From: Planococcus citreus
GTDB taxonomy: Bacteria; Bacillota; Bacilli; Bacillales_A; Planococcaceae
Assembly (NCBI RefSeq): GCF_003664125.1
Contig: NZ_RCCP01000003.1
Coordinates: 248,001-312,000 of the forward strand
DNA: 64,000 nucleotides
Reading direction: 5' to 3'
Shown: one piece after another, positions 42,061-49,573 of the stretch
Layout of the letters: each line of letters begins with the position of its first letter
How positions within the stretch are numbered: position 1 is the first letter of the stretch
Program-made: the position numbers and the translations under genes
Notes under the pieces: model-generated
What the model was told of the DNA's origin: nothing
The model's input: only the letters and a program-made list of their open reading frames with translations
Databases searched by the model: none

Positions 42061-42867
42061 ATGTCAACTAAAGAATTAGACAATTTCAAAAACTCGGGAG
42101 ACTATATCCAGTCGCTGGACCGCGGCCTGCAAGTGATTCAGGCCTTTTCAGAAAAAAATCATGCCTTGTCCGTAACGGACGTTTCCAAGCTTACGGGCCT
42201 GAGCCGGCCGGTGGCAAGGCGGATTCTTTTGACGCTTCAGCATCTTGGCTTTGCGGAATCGGAAAATGGTATTTTCCGTTTGACAGCACGCGCTTTGTCA
42301 CTGGGCTATGCTTACCTGGCATCGAACAATACATGGAGCATGGCGCACCCGTTCATGCGGGATTTTGTTGCTAAGACAGGAGAATCCTGTTCGATTTCCA
42401 TTTTGGATGGGACGGACATTTTGTATGTGGCGCGGGTTTCTGCAAAACGTATCATGTCGATTAACTTGGATGTCGGTTCACGCTTGCCTGCTTATGCGAC
42501 GTCCATGGGACATGTATTGTTAGCCAATTTACCTGAAGAAGAATTAGAGGCACATTTGGATTCTTTCCAGTATGAGCAATTTACTGATAAAACGATCACA
42601 TCCAAGGAAGAGCTTCGAGATGTATTGAAAGATGTTTATGACAAAGGGTGGGGAGGCGTGGACCAGCAATTTGAAGAAGGTTTGCGCTCCATTGCCGTCC
42701 CAATCCGTGATGCACAAGGCAAAACGATTGCAGCAATCAATTGTTCGGTGCATGCAGGGCGCATCTCGAAGCAAATGTTACGGGATGAATTTTTGCCAGT
42801 ACTTCGGGAATGTTCGAATAACATCAGCCAAGCAATTGCTTCAGCAAACAGTTCGCCCCATCTTTAA
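42061..42867 (+). CDS. IclR-family regulator of the catechol cluster (PcaR/CatR-like)
   Basis: 268 residues; ATG with AAGGGGGATC upstream. Winged helix at about 20-80 (YIQSLDRGLQVIQAFSEKNHALSVTDVSKLTGLSRPVARRILLTLQHLG) and a C-terminal effector domain with the ILYVARV, RLPAYATSMGHVLLA and GGVDQQFEEGLRSIAVPIRD blocks that place it with PcaU/PcaR/PobR regulators of aromatic degradation. Divergent from catA. Ligand is likely cis,cis-muconate or 3-oxoadipate; it would be autoregulated from the operator overlapping its -10. Confidence 0.92.
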   Translation: MSTKELDNFKNSGDYIQSLDRGLQVIQAFSEKNHALSVTDVSKLTGLSRPVARRILLTLQHLGFAESENGIFRLTARALSLGYAYLASNNTWSMAHPFMRDFVAKTGESCSISILDGTDILYVARVSAKRIMSINLDVGSRLPAYATSMGHVLLANLPEEELEAHLDSFQYEQFTDKTITSKEELRDVLKDVYDKGWGGVDQQFEEGLRSIAVPIRDAQGKTIAAINCSVHAGRISKQMLRDEFLPVLRECSNNISQAIASANSSPHL

Positions 42868-42900
42868 GGAAAAGAGATGATACTTGGGAAGTAGAAATTG

Positions 42901-42938
42901 AAAAAAGCGTAGCCAGTTAACTCCGGCTACGCTTTTTG
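42901..42938. terminator. Terminator between the IclR gene and btuF
   Basis: AAAAAAGCGTAGCC pairs with GGCTACGCTTTTT; usable in both directions. Confidence 0.94.
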
Positions 42939-42996
42939 TGGTTTTATGAATCGTTTATTCATTTTCTGAAATAGGATTTGCAGTGAATGAATAGAT

Positions 42997-43956
42997 CTAT
43001 TCTATCAATTCAGGATACACCGTTTCCGCAACCAACTGCACCGCTTCGCCGATGCGCGGTCCAGGGCGGGAAGTGATGTCGGAATCGATGAAGTGCACTT
43101 CGTCGTTTTCGATTGCCTCTACGGCAGACCAGCTGTCGCGTGCTTCGATATCACCGACCGCATCTTCGACGTAAGAAACGGTCGTCAAGATGATTTCGGG
43201 ATCGCGGGTGATAACTTCTTCTTCGGAGATACTCGGCCATCCTTCAAGATCTTCAAAGGCGTTGGTTACTTGGGCGTGGTCAAGGATTTCCTGCATGAAC
43301 GTCGATTTGCCGGTTGTGTAGATTTCTGGAGACGGGCTGATTTCCACGTACACTTCTTTTTGCTCTTCGACCGCTGCGAGGCGTTCTTGGATATCTTCGA
43401 TTTGCGTTTGGATGCCTTCGATCACTTCAGCGCCTTTTTCTTCCTTGGCAAGAACAGAGGCGATTTGTTCGATATCGCCGTATACTTCGTCGAATGAAGT
43501 AGCCGATTCGATAACGAATACCGGAATATCAGCATCTTCAAGTTGTGTTAGGGCAGGCGGTTCCTCGCCGGTTGAATAAGCCAAAACGACATCCGGGTCG
43601 AGCTGGATGATTTTCTCGGCATTGAATTCCACGGAATCACTGACGCGTTCGATGTCCTGTGCCGCTTCCGGGTAGTTGTCATAGTCGGTTACGCCGACCA
43701 ATTGATCTCCGGCATCGAGTGCAAAGACGATCTCGGTGTTGCTCGGGATAAGCGATACGATCGTTTCAGGTGCTTGCTCGAATTCGAGTTCTTCGCCGCG
43801 GTCATCGGTGACCGTGTACGATGCTTCACTTGCAGTTTCAGTTGAGGTTTCTTCAGTTGTTTCGTCTGTTGCCGGTGCTTCGGCAGTATCGTCTTGGCAA
43901 GCACCGAGAGTTAAAGCGAGTGGAATGCTGAGTAAGAGAAATGATTTGATTTTCAT
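42997..43956 (-). CDS. btuF: Cobalamin ABC transporter substrate-binding lipoprotein
   Basis: 319 residues. A lipoprotein signal peptide ends in LTLGAC with Cys20, followed by a Thr/Glu-rich linker and a periplasmic-binding domain of the helical-backbone type (VSLIPSNTEIVFALDAGDQLVGVTDYDNYP). It would capture cobalamin or cobinamide outside the membrane. It overlaps the upstream adenosyltransferase by four bases, and both lie behind a cobalamin riboswitch, which supports vitamin B12 as ligand over iron-siderophore. BtuC and BtuD partners are not in the window. Confidence 0.9.
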   Translation of the reverse strand: MKIKSFLLLSIPLALTLGACQDDTAEAPATDETTEETSTETASEASYTVTDDRGEELEFEQAPETIVSLIPSNTEIVFALDAGDQLVGVTDYDNYPEAAQDIERVSDSVEFNAEKIIQLDPDVVLAYSTGEEPPALTQLEDADIPVFVIESATSFDEVYGDIEQIASVLAKEEKGAEVIEGIQTQIEDIQERLAAVEEQKEVYVEISPSPEIYTTGKSTFMQEILDHAQVTNAFEDLEGWPSISEEEVITRDPEIILTTVSYVEDAVGDIEARDSWSAVEAIENDEVHFIDSDITSRPGPRIGEAVQLVAETVYPELIE

Positions 43957-44495
43957 GAGTGAGTCTCCTTTTTCTTCATGCGTTTTGTTGGATAGGACTT
44001 GCTGACGAACGGGATTTCATCGACGCCGTGCTGCTTATTGGCATAGACGGCCATCACGAAAAAGACATTGGCGAGCAGGTTGGCGTAGTCCATCAAATGC
44101 TCCGGCACTTCGCGTTCAAGCGTCACATGGTGCAAGGCGCGGACGGACTTTTTCGCTTCGCTGCGGCATACGTGGAGAATACAGGCACCGTGCGTTCCTT
44201 GCGGCAGGACGAACTGGTCGATTTCTTCTTTCACTTCCGCCACGTAACGGTCGTACAAGTCACTGAGATCGGCAAGGTCTTGTTCGGTAATGGCGAGTTT
44301 CCCGCGCACCGAGCCGTTCAAGTGGTAAACCATCGGCTGCAGGTAGCGCAAATCATCGATGATTTGAGGGACATCGTTGACCGCGATGGCTTCGCCGATT
44401 CGCGTCGTCAAGGAATCGGTGCGGATCTCGAAATCAACCGTTGAAGCGCTTTCCCTCATGAACGGGTAGCACAGGTAGCGCATGTCTTTTTTCAT
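43953..44495 (-). CDS. Divergent PduO-like cob(I)alamin adenosyltransferase
   Basis: 180 residues from the ATG at 44495 behind TTTGGAGGTGAAC; a longer in-frame start would lie inside the riboswitch terminator and is rejected. The C-terminal two thirds resemble PduO (FVLPQGTHGACILHVCRSEAKKSVRAL, then LLANVFFVMAVYANKQHGVDE), including the arginine-bearing helix. The usual N-terminal TRTGDxGxTsL nucleotide loop is missing; the protein begins directly with RYLCYPFMRESASTVDFEIRT. It may be a distinct subfamily that binds corrinoid with altered chemistry. Riboswitch control and overlap with btuF support a B12 role. Confidence 0.75.
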   Translation of the reverse strand: MKKDMRYLCYPFMRESASTVDFEIRTDSLTTRIGEAIAVNDVPQIIDDLRYLQPMVYHLNGSVRGKLAITEQDLADLSDLYDRYVAEVKEEIDQFVLPQGTHGACILHVCRSEAKKSVRALHHVTLEREVPEHLMDYANLLANVFFVMAVYANKQHGVDEIPFVSKSYPTKRMKKKETHS

Positions 44496-44556
44496 CTGTT
44501 CACCTCCAAAATAGTGTCCGTAAATATCAGCAGACGTATCGCTTTCTAAAAGAGAC

Positions 44557-44589
44557 AAAAAAAGCCACTCTCAACGAAGAGAGTGGCAC
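44557..44589 (-). terminator. Expression-platform terminator of the cobalamin riboswitch
   Basis: GCCACTCTC pairs with GAGAGTGGC around a TTCGTT loop, followed by seven T on the minus strand, about 60 bases before the adenosyltransferase start. Confidence 0.93.
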
Positions 44590-44678
44590 GATTGCGAATA
44601 TCCAGCACAAAGCTGTCCATAGGAAAAAGTTGCCGTAGATCCTCTTATCTTCCGAAGAGCAAAAATACGTTCAGAAAA

Positions 44679-44830
44679 AGGTAGGTCTCCTGGCTTGTGC
44701 ATCGCTTTACTCTAAGGCCTTCCCGGGTCTCCCCAGTGGCATCTCTTATTTCATACGCACTTACAGTTGCGGAAACAGCTCCGGATTTTCACCGGATTCC
44801 CTGTTACGCTGACGAATCAGCACCTTTTCC
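44679..44830 (-). promoter_or_regulatory. Cobalamin riboswitch
   Basis: On the minus strand the aptamer runs GGAATCCGGTGAAAATCCGG, then GCAACTGTAAGTGCG, the B12 box GATGCCACTGGGGAGACCCG, and closes with GCCAGGAGACCTACC. All conserved aptamer blocks are present in order. It is followed by a terminator and then the adenosyltransferase-btuF pair, so adenosylcobalamin should switch the operon off. Confidence 0.97.
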
Positions 44831-45032
44831 CTGCATGATTATTTACTTAGTTTCAGTGTAGCACTTTTGATTTGAGTTTAGGAGGGCTGGACGAAAATGT
44901 TTAGAGCATGAGTCGTTAGAATAGGGGAAGGGGGATGAAAGTTTTATCAGCTGGGCATATGCCTAATTTTTGAGGGTAATTGAACAATAGCAGGGAAATG
45001 AGTGTTATCGCAAAACTTTAAGGAGGGGAACT

Positions 45033-45281
45033 ATGGAAAAGCACAATGGCCTGACATGCCCATTTTGCCAATCGGAAATGAAAAAAGGATTTATTCAGAG
45101 TGGCACAAGACTCGCATGGGTGCCGAAAGTATCCAAACTGAGTGCTGAACCGAGCCTGACTAAAGGTTCTGTGTTGTTATCGGAACAAAGCCGTTTTTCC
45201 ATCAACCATGTCGATGCTTTTCTGTGTGAATCTTGCAAGAAGGTCATCATTGATTATGAAAGCAATGAACAAGAACAATAA
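45033..45281 (+). CDS. Small zinc-ribbon protein, DUF6487-like
   Basis: 82 residues; ATG behind AAGGAGGGGAAC. Two cysteine pairs, CPFC at 9-12 and CESC near residue 67, with CKK after the latter, make a split zinc ribbon flanking an insert that begins MKKGFIQSGTRLAWVP. This is the usual form of the PF20097-type small proteins. Function is unknown. Separate transcript with terminator; its promoter region is shared with the riboswitch transcript in the opposite direction. Confidence 0.8.
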   Translation: MEKHNGLTCPFCQSEMKKGFIQSGTRLAWVPKVSKLSAEPSLTKGSVLLSEQSRFSINHVDAFLCESCKKVIIDYESNEQEQ

Positions 45282-45326
45282 CATTTATTCACTTGAGAAA
45301 AATGGCAAATTAGATTTTCTATCAAA

Positions 45327-45359
45327 TAAAAAAGAGCAGCGACGTCGCTGCTCTTTTTT
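45327..45359 (+). terminator. Intrinsic terminator after the zinc-ribbon gene
   Basis: AAAAAAGAGCAGCGAC is the reverse complement of GTCGCTGCTCTTTTTT; no loop asymmetry, works both ways. Confidence 0.95.
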
Positions 45360-45387
45360 GCTTTGAATAAATGAAGTATTCAAGTCA

Positions 45388-45557
45388 TTAATTGCAGATT
45401 TGATCAGTAGCGGCTGTGCAGCCAACACTTCCTACAAGCGCACATATCGCAGCAAGGTCAAGACCGCCCCGGGGCCAACTATGATTTCTTCTTGAGTGGA
45501 TGGCTTGCCCAATATTGCTATGCGATCATTTTGCGCGCAACAGGAGCGGTCTGTCAT
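45388..45557 (-). pseudogene. Possible frameshifted small cysteine-containing peptide
   Basis: The 337-base gap before the ferritin gene holds no intact gene. On the minus strand ATG at 45557 opens MTDRSCCAQNDRIAILGKPS then TQEEIIVGPG; the frame then drifts at the CCCCGGGG run (45467-45474). The next frame continues GGLDLAAICALVGSVGCTAA then TDQICN and stop at 45388, ahead of the terminator at 45327. One extra base in the homopolymer would join them into a roughly 55-residue precursor-like peptide with a GG before a 24-residue three-cysteine tail. No ribosome site is visible before the ATG, so decay or coincidence are both possible. Confidence 0.25.
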
Positions 45558-45618
45558 TTATTGGTTGATCAACACACGTGCTATAATGACGCTAAACAAG
45601 ATAGAGGAGGAGTTCAAC

Positions 45619-46116
45619 ATGTTACCAACAAATTTGACAGAAGCGTTAAACGCTCAATTCAATAACGAACTTCAGGCAGCACATGCGTACACAGCGATGG
45701 CGTCATACTTTTCAGGAAAAGGGTATCACGGATTTGCCAACTTCTATTTGATCCAATCACGAGAAGAACATGTACACGCGATGAAATTTTATCATTACTT
45801 GGTGACAATGGATGAACAGCCCGTACTCCAGGCGTTGACAGAACCTAGAAACGAATATGCAAATGCTTTGGATGTTGTGGAAGCGTCACTTGCACAGGAA
45901 AAGTCAGTGACGGCAAACATATATAAATTAGTAAGCTTGGCAGATGAACTGCAGGAACATGCTACGCTTTCATTTTTGGATTGGTTTATTGAAGAACAAA
46001 TGGAAGAAGAAAAAATGTTCCGCGACATGATCATTCGCATAAAAGGCATCGAAGAAGGCGGCGAGTATTTCCTGAAAATGGACGACGAGTTTGCTGCAAG
46101 AAAACTGGAAGAATAA
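45619..46116 (+). CDS. ftnA: Non-heme ferritin
   Basis: 165 residues from the ATG at 45619 behind AGAGGAGGAG. Four-helix ferritin with ferroxidase ligands: Glu17 (FNNELQAAHAYTAMASYF), Glu/His in SREEHVHAMKFY near 50-53, Glu near 94 and EEQMEEE near 127. It oxidises Fe(II) and stores it as a mineral in a 24-mer shell. TATAAT at 45582-45587 is a likely -10. A terminator follows. Bacterioferritin is excluded by the lack of the heme methionine motif. Confidence 0.95.
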   Translation: MLPTNLTEALNAQFNNELQAAHAYTAMASYFSGKGYHGFANFYLIQSREEHVHAMKFYHYLVTMDEQPVLQALTEPRNEYANALDVVEASLAQEKSVTANIYKLVSLADELQEHATLSFLDWFIEEQMEEEKMFRDMIIRIKGIEEGGEYFLKMDDEFAARKLEE

Positions 46117-46128
46117 TAGGGTGGAAAA

Positions 46129-46161
46129 CAAACAGCACACGGCTTAGCGTGTGCTGTTTTT
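46129..46161. terminator. Intrinsic terminator after ferritin
   Basis: AAACAGCACAC pairs with GTGTGCTGTTT, then T run. Confidence 0.93.
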
Positions 46162-46179
46162 ATGTGGATTATAAAGTTT

Positions 46180-46944
46180 TCACGACTCACTCTGACTTGA
46201 GGAGTGATCATTTTCTAACCAATCCACAATTAAATCGACGATGATTTTTTGTTGTTCACTAACGGTGATCTGCGCTTCATTGTCACCGGATTGACTCCCA
46301 TATACGCCGAAATAAGCGTGGTTTCCGCCTGGAATTTCAATGAAATCCGTTGTTTCCGGCAAGTTCGAGCTGTTTTCCTTAATTTTTTCAGGCGTACTTA
46401 AGCCGTCTTCTGAACCGCTGATGGATAAAACGGGTAAGTTGGATTCGCTTAAATAGTCATTGCTTGCTGCGTATGCCCCAAGCAATATGAGCCCGTTGAC
46501 GCGATCTAAATGCTGATCGGCATACATAGCGGCTGCTGCGCCTCCCATGGAATGGCCCGAAACATACCACTCGATGCTGTCGTCACTTTCGATGATTTCA
46601 TCCGCTTTTGAAACATCTAATATTGATAAATTTAATCTGACTGAAGGTATGGCGACTGTGATATTTTGCTTCGATAATTCTTGAGCCAAATAGGCATATG
46701 CTTCAGGTTCGACTTTTGCACCGGGATAGAGGATCAACCCTTTATCAGCATTTTCTGCCCTATAGATATACCACCCGTCCTCGGGTTCTATAACTTCCTT
46801 TATTTCGATTTGGTCAGCATCTATCGCTTCAAATGTATTTTGAGACCAGATAAAAAAGATAGTGAAGCTCAGAATGACGAGTAAAGCTAGTGTGAAAAGC
46901 GAGATGAGTAGGATTTTTTTGTTTAGAATTTTTTTCATTATCAT
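46180..46944 (-). CDS. Membrane-anchored alpha/beta hydrolase
   Basis: 254 residues. One N-terminal hydrophobic segment (about 10-33) after a basic start, without a lipobox, then an extracytoplasmic alpha/beta hydrolase domain. Catalytic triad candidates are Ser in GHSMGGAAA, Asp in SGSEDGLS and His in GGNHAYFG. Resembles the YxeM/YtaP-type dienelactone-hydrolase-like family of Bacillales; substrate unknown. The codon usage and upstream DNA are more AT-rich than the surroundings. A second ATG two codons in is also possible. Confidence 0.85.
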   Translation of the reverse strand: MIMKKILNKKILLISLFTLALLVILSFTIFFIWSQNTFEAIDADQIEIKEVIEPEDGWYIYRAENADKGLILYPGAKVEPEAYAYLAQELSKQNITVAIPSVRLNLSILDVSKADEIIESDDSIEWYVSGHSMGGAAAAMYADQHLDRVNGLILLGAYAASNDYLSESNLPVLSISGSEDGLSTPEKIKENSSNLPETTDFIEIPGGNHAYFGVYGSQSGDNEAQITVSEQQKIIVDLIVDWLENDHSSSQSES

Positions 46945-47539
46945 TACCGAATTATTTAAAATCCTATCTAGTAGAAATATATATACAATCTACTAATTAA
47001 AATTATAAATAATTTCCCTTTCTGGATTTTGGAAATTATTAACTTAAGTTATATAAAACTAACACTTGTATGGGGACTTAATTCTGAAAAAGAAATGTAT
47101 ATTTTCTTTTTACAATACGTCATATCAGACATATTAGGCTATGACTATGTTAATCGACGATAATTACTGTGGTCAAGGCAATAACCCTCATACTGAAGCA
47201 GGAAAAAAGAGGGGTTTCATCAGGCTGATTCTGTTTGGATTACCGAAAGCGCTCTAAAGCAGATATTGCAGTAGAGCTGTGCTGGCCGCTTTAATCATGC
47301 CACTCCATCTATCTCCCATCTTTGAAGGCGGTTTTGCTGGCGGTAGTTCATTGTGATGCGGAATATAAATTCAGATTCTCTTTACGTACAAGTTTCTCCT
47401 ACTTTTCATCCGCCAAGACAAGTCGCTTCAAGACAAACGAGTTTAGTTAGAGTGCAAGACAGGAAAACTACTACTGTATAAATAAAGTGAATAATCAATC
47501 AATAAAATATTTAATCAAGCGGTTGAAGGGGGAAGGACA
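46945..47539. other. Long intergenic region without a recognisable gene
   Basis: 595 bases, AT-rich in the first 250 and closer to average beyond. No frame over 30 codons with a ribosome site, no terminator hairpin with T run and no riboswitch motif was seen. Likely contains divergent promoters for the hydrolase and the phosphoesterase; possibly relics of older DNA. Confidence 0.6.
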
Positions 47540-48343
47540 TTGAAAATCGCCATCTTATCTGATATTCACGAAGGGCTCAATCACAAAAAGACTGGAGCTG
47601 ATATTGTCGGGTTGCTGAAAGAGTCGCTGGCACAGCATATGCCGGATGTCTTTATAATCAGCGGCGATATGACAGCGGGACCGGAAAAAAGCTTGGCACT
47701 ACTAAAGCAACTGCAAAATGAATTGCCGGATCTTCAAATTTTATTTGTCCATGGCAACCATGATCTTTACCACGAGGATTCTACTAATGCGTATGAAAAA
47801 CTGCTGGAGTTCAAGGGCAATCTGGGAAATGGCCCGGTTTCCTTGAATGAGGAATGGGTCGTGATCGGCGATGGCGGATGGTACGATTATACATTCGGAA
47901 TAGAAGGGTTTACAGAGCAGGAGTTTTCAGCAGGCCGTTTCAATGATTTTACCTGGCCAGACAAAGCCTATGCACATTGGCCAGAGGATGATGTAACAGT
48001 AACCAATAAGTACTTGACGAAACTGGAGAGCTGGCTGTCGCATCATCAAGAAAAGAACATCATCCTGGTCAGCCATTTTGTGCCGTTTGCCCATTTTGTC
48101 CAAGTGAAAAAAGACCTTTCCTGGGATTTTTTCAATGCGATGATGGGAAGCAAAGAAATCGGGAAACTGGCTGAAAAGTATGGCGTCAAAAAAATGATTT
48201 TTGGTCATATCCACACCCGCTATCATGAAGAATTCAAAGGCATCGACTGCATCTGCAATCCGCTTGGTTATTATCCGCATGAATGGCGCAGCAATTCGGC
48301 TCAGGAAGAAATCAATTCGGCGTTGAAAATCATCGAAATCTGA
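47540..48343 (+). CDS. Calcineurin-like metallophosphoesterase
   Basis: 267 residues from a TTG behind GAAGGGGGAAGG; the metal motif begins at residue 7, so no shorter start works. The five motif blocks are all present: SDIHE, SGDMT, GNHD, SHF and FGHIHTR, giving the dinuclear metal site. The family includes nucleotidases, cyclic-nucleotide phosphodiesterases and nucleases; substrate is not predictable. A DUF488 gene follows after 82 bases and may be co-transcribed. Confidence 0.92.
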   Translation: MKIAILSDIHEGLNHKKTGADIVGLLKESLAQHMPDVFIISGDMTAGPEKSLALLKQLQNELPDLQILFVHGNHDLYHEDSTNAYEKLLEFKGNLGNGPVSLNEEWVVIGDGGWYDYTFGIEGFTEQEFSAGRFNDFTWPDKAYAHWPEDDVTVTNKYLTKLESWLSHHQEKNIILVSHFVPFAHFVQVKKDLSWDFFNAMMGSKEIGKLAEKYGVKKMIFGHIHTRYHEEFKGIDCICNPLGYYPHEWRSNSAQEEINSALKIIEI

Positions 48344-48425
48344 TGGATTGCCTATTTAAGTTTATGCACTTCTTTCCGAAGGTATAGGCAAGTAAAAGCT
48401 TATTGGAAAGGCAGGTCTATTGCTT

Positions 48426-48977
48426 ATGGACATTTATACTATTGGCCATTCCAGCCATTCACAGGAATTTTTTGATGCGATGCTGAAGAAAACCGGAATC
48501 GAGCTTCTGGCTGATGTCCGGGCGTTTCCGGGAAGCCGCAAATGGCCCCAGTTTTCCAAGGATGAGTTTCCCGTGTGGCTAGCAGCCGAAGGGATCAACT
48601 ATGAGCATTTCCCGAAACTTGGCGGCAGGCGCCGGAAGTCGAAGGAGGTTGAAGAAGACAGGAATGCCGGTTGGCGCAACCAGTCTTTTCATAATTATGC
48701 GGATTACACATTGACGGAAGAATTTCAGCAGGGCATCACTGAACTACTGGAAAAAGCGGAAGTCAAACGGGTTGCCTATTGCTGTTCAGAGCGTCATCCA
48801 TCACGTTGCCACAGACTGCTCATCAGCAATTACTTAGCAGCGAATGGCCACCGGGTTTTTCACATTATCGATGGCAAAAAAGGGGCAGTGGACATCGTCG
48901 AGCACGAAGTGGGGATGTGGGGAGCCGAAGCCGTCGTAAACGACAAGGGCATAATAACTTATCCAGCAACTGGTTAA
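48426..48977 (+). CDS. DUF488 family protein
   Basis: 183 residues from the ATG at 48426; a TTG two codons upstream is an alternative closer to GGAAAGGCAGG. DUF488 is recognised by the opening TIGHSSHSQEFFDAML, ELLADVRAFPGSRKWPQF, the RRRKSKE loop and the CCSERHPSRCHRLLISNYL block with paired cysteines. The family has no settled function; it is often next to nucleic acid enzymes, as with the phosphoesterase here. Confidence 0.9.
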   Translation: MDIYTIGHSSHSQEFFDAMLKKTGIELLADVRAFPGSRKWPQFSKDEFPVWLAAEGINYEHFPKLGGRRRKSKEVEEDRNAGWRNQSFHNYADYTLTEEFQQGITELLEKAEVKRVAYCCSERHPSRCHRLLISNYLAANGHRVFHIIDGKKGAVDIVEHEVGMWGAEAVVNDKGIITYPATG

Positions 48978-49160
48978 AGAGAAACTCCGACCAGCAAAAT
49001 TTAACTTCCCGCAGTTTACTAGAAAGCGCCTTCTGTCACGAATAAGCTCAGCAGAGGGCCTGTGAAACCAAATCTGCACTTAACCAACCTATATTCGCAA
49101 CAAATTTTTCGATGCAGCCATGGCATAGCCAGCACGACAATATCCGCTCATGTAATGTGG

Positions 49161-49194
49161 AAAAGATCATCCTATTCCTGGATGATCTTTTTTG
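49161..49194 (+). terminator. Orphan terminator downstream of DUF488
   Basis: AAAAGATCATCC pairs with GGATGATCTTTT, 184 bases after the DUF488 stop. No gene lies between, so it either ends the DUF488 transcript late or a small RNA. Confidence 0.85.
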
Positions 49195-49284
49195 TTCCGG
49201 ACAAATCGATTCAGTGAGTGGATATGCAAAATACTTTTTTGAAAAATAGGTTTACGTGTCAGGAATTATCTGCAGTGACATAAG

Positions 49285-49335
49285 TAGAGGGGGGGGAAGA
49301 GAAGTCTGGTTATAGCTAACTTTTCCCCCTTTTTA
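49285..49335 (+). terminator. Second orphan terminator-like hairpin
   Basis: GGGGGAAGAGAAGT pairs imperfectly with ACTTTTCCCCC followed by T run. The 596-base gap 48978-49573 holds this and the preceding terminator but no gene, so a short untranslated RNA between them is possible. Confidence 0.6.
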
Positions 49336-49573
49336 TTTATATATGTTTGGGCAAACCGATCAAATGGCTTTTGCAAAGGTTTCTAGTTTTATTAACTTTA
49401 CGTAATTTTTACTAAATAACATTGACGCTGTAAAAGGCGTTCTGTAAGCTTGGATGTGTGAGAAGAAAAAACTGTAAATTAGAATAATTAAATCTCAATA
49501 ATTTACAAAAGGAACCCAGCAAATCAGCACTCCCTAGCTAAACGCTTTTACAAAAAAGGAGGACGACAATAAG

